Source: Calothrix anomala FACHB-343 (GTDB lineage: Bacteria; Cyanobacteriota; Cyanobacteriia; Cyanobacteriales; Nostocaceae). Taken from it: DNA of 64,000 nucleotides. Where the stretch lies: NCBI RefSeq assembly GCF_014696435.1, contig NZ_JACJQG010000040.1, forward strand, positions 20,587-84,586, given 5' to 3'. Positions 1 through 9,849 of the stretch are shown here, piece by piece. A program made the position numbers and the translations under genes. Under the pieces are notes generated by a model. The model did no database searches and was not told the DNA's origin. It saw only the letters and a list, made by a program, of their open reading frames with translations. Position 1 is the stretch's first letter; the number at the start of each line of letters is the position of its first letter.

Positions 1-1157
1 TGGTTTAAAGTAGTCGTAGAGGTAGTACCACCCCAACGGCTTTGCTTAAACATCTGATCCAGAGAGAGAGTATTCGCTGTATTACCAATTGCACTAGCAT
101 TAGTAGTACCTTGAGATACGATATAACTAGTAGACCAATCTGGGGTAGAATCTATATCCCAACCGATGACATCAAGAACTGTCAGATCTCGCGAAACTGC
201 ATCTCTTCTAAGCCCTGGTGCTAGGGCGGGATTCATCAAAGCATTAATATTAGACTTCCAATGGCTAGCTTGCCAGCCATCTCCTCGACCCCAAGGAGTT
301 ACTATACTGGTATCTTGTCCAGTAGATAAAAAACCAAGGTTGGTTTTACCATTATCAATGGTAAAAAAGTTGTCAGTGCCATAATCTATGGTTGCCATTG
401 TAGGAGCATACTGAGCATTTATAGTATCTCTACTAAACAAACTGATGGGAGTAACGTACTTTTTCAGATAATTTTGGTCTCCCAGATTTGTGGGGTTTAC
501 TGCATCTAAAGCAGTGACAAAACCTAAAATGTGCCCTATTTCATGTAGGAGAACACTAGTAAAATCAAACTCGCTAGTTTCTACAGTAGCTGTGCGTGTC
601 CTTTCCCACCTGTAAGAACTGTTACTCAAATTGCTCATCACAATCACCCCATCTAAACTGGTGCTATGTGCGTCAATTAATTTTAATGCTTTAGCATTAG
701 CCCGCGTCAGGTTAATCGTAGTAGAAGATGCATATTCACCCTCGATATAACCTTCCCAATAAGATTGACCCTTGCTAGGTAGATTGCTGACAGCAGTGAA
801 ATCATTTGTCGAAAGACGGTCATTTGTCAGAGCATTTTGAAAATTGAAGTGACTAATATTATTCACAAAAGCTGGTAATGCTCCTCCTAAGACACCTTTA
901 GGTAAGCTACTCGCATCAGGCATCTCTAAATGGATATTAATAGTAGCATCATCTGTCAGACGATCTTCCCAGTAAAGTGCGGCTGCTTCCGCTGCAGATT
1001 TGTATTCTTGAGTTACTCCTAAACCATAGCTAAAGTTGAGATTTGCCGCATGAGCAGGAATGGTGCTAGACAGCAAAGTAGCTATTGTGAAAATTACTTT
1101 TCCTAGTGGCTGCCTCACTTGATTCACAAAGCCAGATACCAATTGTTTTTGCTTCAT
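1..1157 (-). CDS. Secreted zinc metalloprotease, NF038122-like (3' end beyond window)
   Basis: The frame is open from ATG at 1157 to the window edge, so the C-terminus is missing. Residues 1-38 form a signal peptide ending in IPAHAA. Residues 205-209 are HEIGH, followed by ILGF and an Asp five residues after the Gly, a metzincin-like zinc site in which His and Glu would bind zinc and activate water. The middle is rich in Asn, Ser and Thr, as in exported cyanobacterial proteins. From family knowledge it resembles the NF038122 metalloproteases, many of which end in a PEP-CTERM anchor; that end cannot be seen here. Substrate unknown. It is transcribed away from the next gene across a long AT-rich gap. 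No strong ribosome site precedes the ATG. The protease call is firm; the subfamily is inferred. Confidence 0.8.
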   Translation of the reverse strand, partial: MKQKQLVSGFVNQVRQPLGKVIFTIATLLSSTIPAHAANLNFSYGLGVTQEYKSAAEAAALYWEDRLTDDATINIHLEMPDASSLPKGVLGGALPAFVNNISHFNFQNALTNDRLSTNDFTAVSNLPSKGQSYWEGYIEGEYASSTTINLTRANAKALKLIDAHSTSLDGVIVMSNLSNSSYRWERTRTATVETSEFDFTSVLLHEIGHILGFVTALDAVNPTNLGDQNYLKKYVTPISLFSRDTINAQYAPTMATIDYGTDNFFTIDNGKTNLGFLSTGQDTSIVTPWGRGDGWQASHWKSNINALMNPALAPGLRRDAVSRDLTVLDVIGWDIDSTPDWSTSYIVSQGTTNASAIGNTANTLSLDQMFKQSRWGGTTSTTTLN

Positions 1158-1758
1158 ACTATTACCAGGAATGAATTGAATTTCGCTATATCAATTTATT
1201 TTCCTGGATATGCTGTTTGAATAGGTGTCCAAGTAATGAAGATTATGTGTATATAACCTAAAATATAAACGTTTATTTGATGCCTATATTTAAGTGTTCA
1301 TACTGTGGTTTTCCATGTATTCAGAGTTATAAAAAAACAAAATAACATTGATTAAACTTAATTTTGCATTAATTTAAGGTGGCATAATTGGCAGGTATTT
1401 TTGGATTTTTTACAAGCGTCATCTTCATTTGAATGCTTTTATAAGTCTTAGCATCAGCATAATTTATGGTATGAATAATAAACACTCTTTATGAGAATAA
1501 ACTTTCGTGTTTTTGCTCATATTTACGGACATTGATTTTTGTACTTCGTCCAAGTTTATAAAATTAATATTTAGTTATGTGATTTTGACAAACACTCACT
1601 CAACCTCTATCTTGGTGATTTTCTCTTCCCTGTTTTTCAGCTAAACAAGTATATTTCACTCATCAAATCGGAATCGAATAGCACGTTACAGGGAAAATCA
1701 AGTATCATGCAAGCAACTTACCCTAGTAGTAGAGTAACTTGTGCAAAGGGAGACCAAG
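1158..1758. other. AT-rich gap between divergent genes
   Basis: About 600 bases without a convincing reading frame. It must hold promoters for the metalloprotease (minus) and the small membrane protein (plus). I could not assign -10/-35 boxes with confidence. Confidence 0.5.
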
Positions 1759-2037
1759 ATGAGAGTTTGGCTAGCTTGCTTTTTTGTGTTGTTTGCTTTG
1801 GCAGAATTGTTTGACTGGGTAAAGGAATTTAGCCTACCATTACCTATTTATATTTTGGGTGGTGCTTTTTTAGCTGTGGCTTCCAACTACGACAAGATTG
1901 TCGGATCTTACCTCAGCGATGAGGCGATCGCGCGATCGCCTGAACCAACACCCTTGGAAACATCACCTCAAACCCTAAACCCGATATCTTTAACAATGTC
2001 CAATCCTGTGGAAGATGAACAAGCTTCACAGTTGTAA
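1759..2037 (+). CDS. Small conserved membrane protein of unknown function
   Basis: A 92-residue protein. The ATG at 1759 is preferred over the GTG at 1741 because AAGGGAGA sits just upstream at a good spacing. Residues 1-15 are hydrophobic, then comes a short amphipathic stretch and a second hydrophobic segment (LPIYILGGAFLAVAS), suggesting two membrane-associated helices. The C-terminal half is polar and rich in Pro, Ser and Thr. A run of HIP1-like GCGATCGCGCGATCGC near 1923 is part of the coding sequence. I do not recognise a named family. The DUF1838 gene follows on the same strand after about 80 bases, so co-transcription is possible. Confidence 0.6.
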   Translation: MRVWLACFFVLFALAELFDWVKEFSLPLPIYILGGAFLAVASNYDKIVGSYLSDEAIARSPEPTPLETSPQTLNPISLTMSNPVEDEQASQL

Positions 2038-2117
2038 TTAGCTTTGAGATGCAGTCAGCGCTAACGTACCCAGAAGATGAGTTTATTTTCCAGATTAATT
2101 AATATAGGATGCTATCT

Positions 2118-2930
2118 ATGGTGACCAACACTCAAGAATTAGATGCTCTACATTGGGTGAAAACCCGTTCATCTCTTGATTCTAACCAATCTACATACCT
2201 GATTTGGGCAGGTAAAATTTACGCCTTTATTCCCGGAGAAAGACGTAAACTTTTATTTAAAATACTGGGCATGAGTGTCAGTAGATGCATTGCTACTGAA
2301 GCGGGGAAATGGGATTTTACTTCTAGGGAACTAACCTACTACCTTGATCCAGAAACCGGTGAAAAATTGCATAAATGGGAAAATCCCTGGACTGGGGAGA
2401 CAGTACCAGTGATGCATGTCGCCAATAATCCCGTACAAGGTGAATTTAAGGGAAAGTTTCCGGCGCAAGTAGAAGGAGAAAATACAACCTTTGTATTTGA
2501 CATCTTTCCCACTTATCCCAACCCCTTAGCCGCAGATCCGAAATTTGCCGAATACAGTCCCCAAGCAACTTATCAAGCTGCAGAATTATTTAAACTGACT
2601 GTACCCACCGCAGATTTATTAAACCCTGAAATTTTAGAAGTTAGCGATCTTAAACTCAGTTGGGATCGAATTGGTCAGTGGCTACCTTGGATGAAAATGA
2701 GCGATCGCACTGGTCAGCTGATTTATAGTGCAATTGGGAGTAAAGTCCATAATTTTACTGACTTACCCCAATTATTGCAAGATGAAATTAATACTCGCGT
2801 GCCTTTATACAGAGATGCCCCTAAATCATATTTAGAGGGGGAAGATATGACTTCTTGGCTAAATTTCCAAGCACATTTTGACGCTTACCTAGCTGGAGAA
2901 ATTTTCCCTATACCAGCCGCAGAATCATAG
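2118..2930 (+). CDS. DUF1838 family protein
   Basis: About 270 residues, soluble, no signal peptide. It matches the DUF1838 pattern as I remember it: an early GxxYAFIPGE segment, then RELTYYLDPETGEKL and WENPWTGETVPVMHVANNPV, and a C-terminal region with conserved Trp residues and DMTSWLNFQAHFDAYL. The function of this family is not established. I chose ATG 2118 over 2109 because AGGA at 2106-2109 would serve 2118 at normal spacing but overlaps the earlier ATG. A hairpin terminator follows at 2941. Confidence 0.75.
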   Translation: MVTNTQELDALHWVKTRSSLDSNQSTYLIWAGKIYAFIPGERRKLLFKILGMSVSRCIATEAGKWDFTSRELTYYLDPETGEKLHKWENPWTGETVPVMHVANNPVQGEFKGKFPAQVEGENTTFVFDIFPTYPNPLAADPKFAEYSPQATYQAAELFKLTVPTADLLNPEILEVSDLKLSWDRIGQWLPWMKMSDRTGQLIYSAIGSKVHNFTDLPQLLQDEINTRVPLYRDAPKSYLEGEDMTSWLNFQAHFDAYLAGEIFPIPAAES

Positions 2931-2940
2931 ACAGCGAATT

Positions 2941-2977
2941 ACCCAGCCTAGCGAGTGAATCCGCAGGCTGGGTTTTT
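2941..2977 (+). terminator. Rho-independent terminator after DUF1838 gene
   Basis: CCCAGCCT pairs with AGGCTGGG around a 15-base loop, and GGTTTTT follows. It lies 10 bases after the stop codon of the DUF1838 gene. Confidence 0.75.
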
Positions 2978-3048
2978 GCTAAGTTAATCGGGATTGCTAG
3001 TTATAGGAGAAAATGCGATCGCATTTACCTGCAAAATCTCGATTGGGC

Positions 3049-3103
3049 TGTTAACTGTTGACTGTCAACGATCAACAGTCAACAGTCAACAGTCAACAGT
3101 CAC
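3049..3103. repeat. STRR heptamer array (CAACAGT)
   Basis: Tandem copies of AGTCAAC/CAACAGT, with one inverted copy at the left edge so the array can fold. It sits at the 3' end of the RTX gene. Such short tandemly repeated repeats are typical of heterocystous cyanobacteria. Confidence 0.85.
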
Positions 3104-3131
3104 CACGAGTAATTATGCAATTTAGATGTGC

Positions 3132-6100
3132 TTAAACAACCACAATATTGCTATTACTCAACGCAGCAGCACCAGAGAGAATCGCTATTTGTGTAGTTGC
3201 AAAAGAACTGCCATTACCATCAGCATCAAAGAACAAATGACCATTGGTACTGTTGTAAATAAATCGTTGAGAAGCATTGGTAGCTGCTGATACTCCTGCA
3301 CCAGAGATAAATAGCTCTGCCGATAACGTACCTACAGCTAAACCACCACCAAAACCAACGGCGGAAATCTGAATTACATCACCATTCACAGCCGAAAAGT
3401 CCTTAATCGTATCAATACCTTCACTAATTGCATTGAAACGGAAACTATCAACACCAGTACCACCAGTCAGGGTATCATTGCCAGTACCGCCAATCAGGAT
3501 ATCGTTACCGCCACCGCCAGTGAGGCTATCGTTACCGCTACCACCAGTGAGACTATTATTGCCACTATTACCAATGATGGTATTGTTGAGGCTGTTGCCA
3601 GTACCATTAATAGCGGCTGAACCTGTTAAAGTCAGCTTCTCTAAATTAGCACCCAAAGTATAAGAAATTGAGGCGTTAACTGTGTCAATTTCAGTAGACA
3701 AAGTAGATGTTTCCTGAATTACATCCCCCACACTATCTACAACATAGATATCGTTACCAGTGCCGCCTATCAAGGTATCGTTACCAGCACCACCGTTGAG
3801 GCTGTCATTGCCAGTACCGCCAATCAGGCTATCATTGCCACTACCGCCCTCAATGCTATCGTTACCAGCGCCACCATTAATAGTGTCATTACCAGCACCG
3901 CCTTTAACATTGTTGTTCTCTACGGTTGTGGAGGTATAGCTGATATTGTCATTGCCGCTACCAGCAGTGATATTACGCAAGAACTCAAATCCTTGATAAG
4001 TGTTACTTCCAGTCACAATAGTGGCTTGGGTGGTGCCGTCAATTGTCAGCACTCGCCCTATAGTATCTGCTGATAAGTCAGCATCGATCAAGGTGTCGAT
4101 ACCAACTCCACCATCAACCGTATCTGCTCCAGATCCTTGTGTGATAATGTCATTACCAGCACCACCATTAATGCGGTCATTACCAGCACCACCATTGAGG
4201 GTATCGTTACCAATACCGCCACTGATGCTGTCAGCAAAGTTTGTACCTGTAACGTTAAAGCGCTCAATCTGTTCAAAGTTGACTTGGTCATAGCCACCCG
4301 CATCATTTTTGTAGGCATAAAAGTAGCCTGTACCACCAACAGAGACATAGCTGGTAATTCCGGGCTTTTGAGTACCACCTGCATAGGTGTTGCTCGAATA
4401 GTTAACTACCAAAACGTCATCGCCATCGCCACCGTTGACCCTATCTCGACCGCGTCCAGCATTAATGATGTCATTGCCAGCACCACCATTGATGTTATTA
4501 TCCCGCTCTTGGCTGAAGCTAATGGTGTCATTACCAGCACCAGTGGTGATATCCAAGAAGTATTCAATACCACTGACGCTAGTACCATCGCTGAGGGTGA
4601 CTGTAGCTTGGGCAGAACCTTTATCGTTAAAACTTAAACCTTTGGTAGCAGCAGAAAAGTTGGCATCGGTTAAGACATCAATTCCCGCACCGCCATTGAC
4701 AACATTAGCGCCAGTACCGCCAGTAATGGTGTCATTGCCATCTCCGCCATTGAGACTGTCATTACCTGCGCCACCACTGAGGTTATCATTGCCGCCACCA
4801 CCATTGAGGGTATCGTTACCAATACCGCCACTGATGCTGTCGGCAAAGTTTGTACCTGTAACGTTAAAGCGTTCAATTTGTTCAAAGTTGACTTGGTCAT
4901 AGCCACTGGCATCATTTTTGTAGGCATAAAAGTAGCCTGTACCGCCAACAGAGACATAGCTGGTAATTCCGGGCTTTTGAGTACCACCTGCATAGGTGTT
5001 ACTCGAATAGTCAACTACTAACACATCATCGCCATCGCCACCTTTGACATCATCTCGACCGCGTCCAGCATTAATAATGTCATTGCCGGCACCACCGTTG
5101 ATCCTATTATCCCGCTCTTGGCTGAAGCTAATGGTGTCATCACCAGCACCAGTGGTGATATCCAAGAAGTATTCAATACCACTGACGCTAGTGCCATCGC
5201 TGAGGGTGACTGTTGCTTGGGCAGAACCGTTATCGTTAAAACTTAAACCTGTGGTAGCAGCAGAGAAGTTGGCATCGGTTAAGACATCAATTCCCGCACC
5301 GCCATTGATGACATTAGCGCCAGTACCGCCAGTAATGGTGTCATTGCCATCTCCACCATTAATGCTGTCATTACCAGCAGCGCCATTGAGGTTATCATTG
5401 CCGCCACCACCATTGAGGGTATCGTTACCACTACCGCCACTAATGCTGTCACCAAAGTTAGTACCTGTGATATTCAGGCGTTCAATTTGTTCAAAGTTGA
5501 CTTGGTCATAGCCACCCGCATCATTTTTGTAGGCATAAAAGTAGCCTGTACCGCCAACAGAGACATAGCTAGTAATTCCAGCAGTCCGAGTACCACCTGC
5601 ATAAGTGTTGCTCGAATAGTCAACTACCAACACATCATCGCCATCGCCACCTTTGACATCATCTCGACCGCGTCCAGCATTAATAATGTCATTGCCGGCA
5701 CCACCGTTGATCCTATTATCCCGCTCTTGGCTGAAGCTAATGGTGTCATCACCAGCACCAGTGGTGATATCCAAGAAGTATTCAATACCACTGACGCTAG
5801 TGCCATCGCTGAGGGTGACTGTTGCTTGGGCAGAACCGTTATCGTTAAAACTTAAACCTGTGGTAGCAGCAGAGAAGTTGGCATCTGTGAGGACATCAAT
5901 TCCCGCACCGCCATTGATGACATTAGCGCCAGTACCGCCAGTAATGGTGTCATTGCCATCTCCACCATTAATGCTGTCATTACCAGCAGCGCCATTGAGG
6001 TTATCATTGCCGCCACCACCATTGAGGGTATCGTTACCACTACCGCCACTAATGCTGTCACCAAAGTTAGTACCTGTGATATTCAGGCGTTCAATTTGTT

Positions 6101-6977
6101 CAAAGTTGACTTGGTCATAGCCACCCGCATCATTTTTGTAGGCATAAAAGTAGCCTGTACCGCCAACAGAGACATAGCTGGTAATTCCAGCAGTCCGAGT
6201 ACCACCTGCATAAGTGTTGCTCGAATAGTCAACTACCAACACATCATCGCCATCGCCACCTTTGACATCATCTCGACCGCGTCCAGCATTAATAATGTCA
6301 TTGCCGACACCACCGTTGATCCTATTATCCCGCTCTTGGCTGAAGCTAATGGTGTCATTACCAGCACCAGTGGTGATATCCAAGAAGTATTCAATACCAC
6401 TGACGCTAGTACCATCGCTGAGGGTGACTGTGGCTTGGGTAGAACCGTTTTCGTTAAAACTTAAACCCGTGGTAGCAGCAGAGAAGTTGGCATCGGTTAA
6501 GACATCAATTCCCGCACCGCCATTGATGACATTAGCGCCAGTACCGCCAGTAATGGTGTCATTGCCATCTCCGCCATTAATGCTGTCATTACCAGCAGCG
6601 CCATTAATGCTGTCATTACCAGCACCACCATTGAGGGTATCGTTACCACTACCGCCATTAATGCTGTCACCAAAGTTAGTACCTGTGACATTGAGACGTT
6701 CAATCTGTTCAAAGTTGACTTGGTCATAGCCACCCGCATCATTTTCGTAGGCATAGAGGTAGCCAGAACCACCAACAGATGTATAGCTGGTAATTCCGGG
6801 ATTTCGAGTACCACCTGCATAGGTGTTGCTTGAATAATCAACTACCAACACATCATCGCCAGCGCCACCTTTGACAACATCTTTGCCGCGTCCTGGGTAA
6901 AAAATATCGTTGCCACTATTATCTGCCCCACTTGGTGGCAGATTATTATCGGAATCGTTGCCGTAAAATGTTGCCAT
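3132..6977 (-). CDS. Large RTX (hemolysin-type) calcium-binding repeat protein
   Basis: A 1281-residue acidic protein packed with GGxGxDxLxGG nonapeptides, which bind calcium in a parallel beta roll. Five copies of an approximately 203-residue module start near residues 29, 232, 435, 638 and 841. Each holds a DDVLVVxYSSNTYAGGT segment, a GGYDQVNFEQIERxNVTGTNF segment and an RTX block. The last 250 residues diverge and end in a non-RTX cap with DSFRF, DTIKDF and a hydrophobic terminus, as in type I secreted cyanobacterial proteins. No Sec signal peptide is visible, which fits C-terminally signalled type I secretion. No catalytic domain was seen, so a surface or adhesin role is inferred. The DNA repeats are close to identical at 609-bp spacing, suggesting recent expansion or homogenisation. 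No ABC/HlyD secretion genes are adjacent. Confidence 0.9.
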   Translation of the reverse strand: MATFYGNDSDNNLPPSGADNSGNDIFYPGRGKDVVKGGAGDDVLVVDYSSNTYAGGTRNPGITSYTSVGGSGYLYAYENDAGGYDQVNFEQIERLNVTGTNFGDSINGGSGNDTLNGGAGNDSINGAAGNDSINGGDGNDTITGGTGANVINGGAGIDVLTDANFSAATTGLSFNENGSTQATVTLSDGTSVSGIEYFLDITTGAGNDTISFSQERDNRINGGVGNDIINAGRGRDDVKGGDGDDVLVVDYSSNTYAGGTRTAGITSYVSVGGTGYFYAYKNDAGGYDQVNFEQIERLNITGTNFGDSISGGSGNDTLNGGGGNDNLNGAAGNDSINGGDGNDTITGGTGANVINGGAGIDVLTDANFSAATTGLSFNDNGSAQATVTLSDGTSVSGIEYFLDITTGAGDDTISFSQERDNRINGGAGNDIINAGRGRDDVKGGDGDDVLVVDYSSNTYAGGTRTAGITSYVSVGGTGYFYAYKNDAGGYDQVNFEQIERLNITGTNFGDSISGGSGNDTLNGGGGNDNLNGAAGNDSINGGDGNDTITGGTGANVINGGAGIDVLTDANFSAATTGLSFNDNGSAQATVTLSDGTSVSGIEYFLDITTGAGDDTISFSQERDNRINGGAGNDIINAGRGRDDVKGGDGDDVLVVDYSSNTYAGGTQKPGITSYVSVGGTGYFYAYKNDASGYDQVNFEQIERFNVTGTNFADSISGGIGNDTLNGGGGNDNLSGGAGNDSLNGGDGNDTITGGTGANVVNGGAGIDVLTDANFSAATKGLSFNDKGSAQATVTLSDGTSVSGIEYFLDITTGAGNDTISFSQERDNNINGGAGNDIINAGRGRDRVNGGDGDDVLVVNYSSNTYAGGTQKPGITSYVSVGGTGYFYAYKNDAGGYDQVNFEQIERFNVTGTNFADSISGGIGNDTLNGGAGNDRINGGAGNDIITQGSGADTVDGGVGIDTLIDADLSADTIGRVLTIDGTTQATIVTGSNTYQGFEFLRNITAGSGNDNISYTSTTVENNNVKGGAGNDTINGGAGNDSIEGGSGNDSLIGGTGNDSLNGGAGNDTLIGGTGNDIYVVDSVGDVIQETSTLSTEIDTVNASISYTLGANLEKLTLTGSAAINGTGNSLNNTIIGNSGNNSLTGGSGNDSLTGGGGNDILIGGTGNDTLTGGTGVDSFRFNAISEGIDTIKDFSAVNGDVIQISAVGFGGGLAVGTLSAELFISGAGVSAATNASQRFIYNSTNGHLFFDADGNGSSFATTQIAILSGAAALSNSNIVVV
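4000..6900. repeat. 609-bp tandem repeats inside the RTX gene
   Basis: Blocks recur every 609 bases (for example the segment beginning near 4435 recurs at 5044, 5653 and 6262). The two central units are almost identical at DNA level. The period is a multiple of three, so unit gain or loss keeps frame. The region may be misassembled in short-read data. Confidence 0.9.
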
Positions 6978-7019
6978 AATTTAGATAAGATTGGAAATTG
7001 TTTGCAGAATTTGAACATC

Positions 7020-7058
7020 CAATCAGATATTGTGGTTATTTATCACAATATCTGATTG
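7020..7058. promoter_or_regulatory. Perfect 15-bp inverted repeat upstream of RTX gene
   Basis: CAATCAGATATTGTG (7020-7034) and its exact reverse complement (7044-7058) are separated by 9 bases. The pair lies 43 bases before the RTX start codon, so it is either a 5'-leader hairpin or an operator for a dimeric regulator. It is not followed by a T run on the minus strand, so a terminator is less likely. Confidence 0.6.
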
Positions 7059-7877
7059 ATTGATTGTCGATAGACAATAAATATTTAATCAATGCCATTC
7101 CGTATCTTTTCGCAAAAAAATATTTTTTATCAAATATTTTTGCAGTGCAATTCTGACTTATTTATCTAAAAAAAGTTTTATATCTTAATTAATGAATTAA
7201 GGCGATCGCTGATTTTTATTTATCTAGATTAGACTGCTTGATAAATTAGATATTTAGTGATGTATATGATAGCTAAAAGGCTTGTAAAGAAGGGATTATT
7301 TGAGTTAATTGCATTCTAATATTCTAGTTTATGTCGTCACAAAAACGCCAAGCATAGGTCAAAATTAGGAATTTTGATAAAGTTTATTGAAGAAGATATC
7401 TGATATGGATAATGGGCAATATTAGATAGTTGATTGTAATCTATATAAATAAAATTAAAGTTCTTTATTTTTTAAATTAAAGAATAATTTAATATTTAAG
7501 CTTTGCCATAAATTTTCTGGAAATACTTTTATTCGGCAAAGTTATGGCAAATTTGAATTGATTAGAAATAATCTCAAGTTGGTTCTACAAATATTATTGT
7601 TTCAGTTGAGATTTATTAGTGAAATTAGCACTTTATAAAGTATACAAATCATTTCATGAACTTTTCATAAAGGATCGCTGTTAATTTATAAATTTTCAGT
7701 AAATATACCAAGTTAATACTTAATTAAGTATACAAAACTTTTTACCGTGGAAGTATTTCTCAGGTAAGCCTGTCTCTTGGGCTAAATTGTATAGTTTAAA
7801 GAGCGATCGCTGTCGAAGGTGTCTCAACTTGAGGCGAGTAATGTTTGCAGAACCTAGATGCGAGGGTAAACCAGCAA
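7059..7877. other. AT-rich gene-free gap
   Basis: Roughly 800 bases of very AT-rich sequence with isolated HIP1 sites and no credible reading frame. It separates the RTX gene from the SDR gene, which are both on the minus strand, and probably contains the RTX promoter. Confidence 0.5.
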
Positions 7878-8666
7878 TCAAAATATGCCGGCGTTGCTTC
7901 CACCATCAACTTGTAGCATGACTCCATTGAGGTAGGAGGCGGCGGGAGAACAGAGAAATACGGCAACATTGGCAAATTCTTCCGGCTTACCCATGCGACT
8001 TAAAGGGATGTTTGCATTGATAGCTGCAATTTCTGCTTCTTTGGTTGTACCATTTTTGGCAATACGGGCGGTGATTAATTCTTCTACACGCTCTGTATAT
8101 GTCCAGCCTGGTAAAATGCTGTTAACGCGGATTTTATCCTTACCTAATTCTTGGCTGAGGGTTTTGGTTAAACCAATGACCGCTAGGCGAATGGAATTAG
8201 ATAAAATTAGATTTTGCACTGGTTGCTTAGTGGAAGTTGAGGTAACAGTGAGAATTGCGGCGGCACTAGATTGGCGTAGGTAAGGTAAGGCAGTTTTAAT
8301 TAAGTTCACTGCACTAAGTAAATTCAGATTAATTGCCGCTTCCCACTGTGTAATATCAATATCATCAAATGTGCCAGCAGGCGGCCCCCCGGCATTAGTG
8401 ACTAATATATCTAAGCCGCCAAATTTCTCTACTGTGGCATGAATTACCCGCTCAATTTCTGCTGGTTGAGTCACATCTGCACGCAAAGCTAGGACTTGCT
8501 TACCTGTTTCTTCAGCAATTTCCGCAGCAGTTTTGTCAATTAATTCACTACGGGCGCAGATAGCAACTTTTGCACCTTCACGGGCAAATTGTTTGGCGGT
8601 GGCTTTACCTAATCCTTTGCTAGCAGCTGTGACTAAAACTATTTTGTTATTAAGTTGTAAATCCAT
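7878..8666 (-). CDS. Short-chain dehydrogenase/reductase (SDR) with atypical active site
   Basis: A 262-residue Rossmann-fold protein. TAASKGLG at 13-20 is the NAD(P)-binding glycine motif, NAGG is at 91-94 and the Ser-rich strand VTSTSTKQP is at 141-149. The usual YxxxK catalytic pair is absent: the corresponding stretch reads NLILSNSIR. PGW and a C-terminal VDGGSNAG complete the fold. A branch of SDRs lacking the Tyr is known, so this may be a natural variant, but the reaction cannot be assigned. The class II aldolase gene lies upstream on the same strand across a repeat-filled 240-base gap, so a shared transcript is uncertain. Confidence 0.85.
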   Translation of the reverse strand: MDLQLNNKIVLVTAASKGLGKATAKQFAREGAKVAICARSELIDKTAAEIAEETGKQVLALRADVTQPAEIERVIHATVEKFGGLDILVTNAGGPPAGTFDDIDITQWEAAINLNLLSAVNLIKTALPYLRQSSAAAILTVTSTSTKQPVQNLILSNSIRLAVIGLTKTLSQELGKDKIRVNSILPGWTYTERVEELITARIAKNGTTKEAEIAAINANIPLSRMGKPEEFANVAVFLCSPAASYLNGVMLQVDGGSNAGIF

Positions 8667-8703
8667 AATTTGAAGTTTTTTAAGTTGATTAAATTTGGTG
8701 CAT

Positions 8704-8868
8704 GGTCATTTGTCATTGGTCATTTGTCATTTGTATGGGCAAACTTACCAAACCCGCAACTCGTAGGGGCGGGGTTACCCCGCCCCTACAATTTTGCATA
8801 ATTTATTTTTTGGAGTTACCTAATAACAAATGACCATTGACCATTGACTATTGACTATTGACTAATAA
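8704..8868. repeat. STRR arrays flanking a 27-bp GC-rich palindrome
   Basis: Two heptamer arrays (GTCATTT family at 8705-8734, TGACCAT/TGACTAT family at 8826-8868) flank a perfect palindrome at 8763-8789 with 13-bp arms GTAGGGGCGGGGT. The palindrome resembles the GTAGGGGC-type repeats elsewhere in this window. Confidence 0.8.
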
Positions 8869-8905
8869 CATCCCTTGCCAATTATATTTAATTACGCCAA
8901 CATAC

Positions 8906-9667
8906 TTAATCTAAAAGGTCTGGTTGTTCGCGCACCATTCTGTTATAAAATTGCTGAAAACAGCACCAGCCATTAACAGGTGTGCCGAGATGGATGTGTG
9001 TTAAGCGTGCGGTTTCATGACCAATAATTTTGGGTTTACCGGCGGCTTCAGCTAATAGTTGTGCTTGGCTAGAACGTTCTAAATTCATGAACCACCAACA
9101 AGCTTCATCGACGGAACGACCGACGGTAAGCATTCCATGATTGCGTAAAATTATAGCTTTATGATGACCTAAGATTTCGACAATTCTTTTAGTTTCATTA
9201 ATATCTAATAAATCCCCTGTGTAGTCATCAAAAACGCTGTGATCTTCATAGAAAGCACAAGCATCTTGATTTAAGGGTTCAAGGGGACGACCTAAGCAAG
9301 ACCAAGCTTTACCATAAATTGAGTGGGTGTGTACTGTAGCGATCGCATCTGGTCTAGCTTGTAAAATATAAGAATGTACGCCAAAGGTGTCTCGATTTAC
9401 TCCTAGTTCGCCTTGAACTACATCGCCGTTATGATTTACTAATATTAAGTGAGAAACTCGAATTTCACTAAAATCTATCCCCTGTGGGTTGATCCAAAAA
9501 TGATCGGTTAATTCTGGATCGCGAACTGTAATATGTCCATCGAGACTTTCATTAAATCCTAGCTTGGCAAATAAGCGAAAGGCCGCAGCTAGGTGTTGTT
9601 TGCGGTACAAACGCTCATCTTCTATTCGCTCAAATACTGGTGGTAATGGTTGTTCTAATTTACGCAT
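8906..9667 (-). CDS. Class II aldolase/adducin family protein
   Basis: A 253-residue protein with the class II aldolase fold. TVHTHSIYG (His113, His115) and RNHGML (His177) would hold the catalytic divalent metal, and DGHITVR and INPQGIDF are typical of the N-terminal half. Members cleave or epimerise sugar phosphates such as fuculose- or ribulose-phosphate, but many are uncharacterised, so no substrate is assigned. TAGGA precedes the ATG at suitable spacing. It lies upstream of the SDR on the same strand. Confidence 0.85.
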   Translation of the reverse strand: MRKLEQPLPPVFERIEDERLYRKQHLAAAFRLFAKLGFNESLDGHITVRDPELTDHFWINPQGIDFSEIRVSHLILVNHNGDVVQGELGVNRDTFGVHSYILQARPDAIATVHTHSIYGKAWSCLGRPLEPLNQDACAFYEDHSVFDDYTGDLLDINETKRIVEILGHHKAIILRNHGMLTVGRSVDEACWWFMNLERSSQAQLLAEAAGKPKIIGHETARLTHIHLGTPVNGWCCFQQFYNRMVREQPDLLD

Positions 9668-9849
9668 ATTATTTTTCCTACAGTTTTAAGTAACCATGAG
9701 TTTTTTGGCTATGGTTAATATGATGTTGTAGTCCAACATCATTTATAAATTCCACAATTAGACAAGCAATCGGCATCAATACCGATTTTCTTGCCTCTGG
9801 GGACATAAAAATCTTTATTTAGGCTTTTGTACTTTCGAGAAAGTAAATC

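Noticed and set aside
3433-6841. Many open frames on both strands within the RTX gene
   Set aside because: They recur at 609-bp spacing and follow the repeat structure of the RTX gene; they are shadows of the repeated coding sequence.
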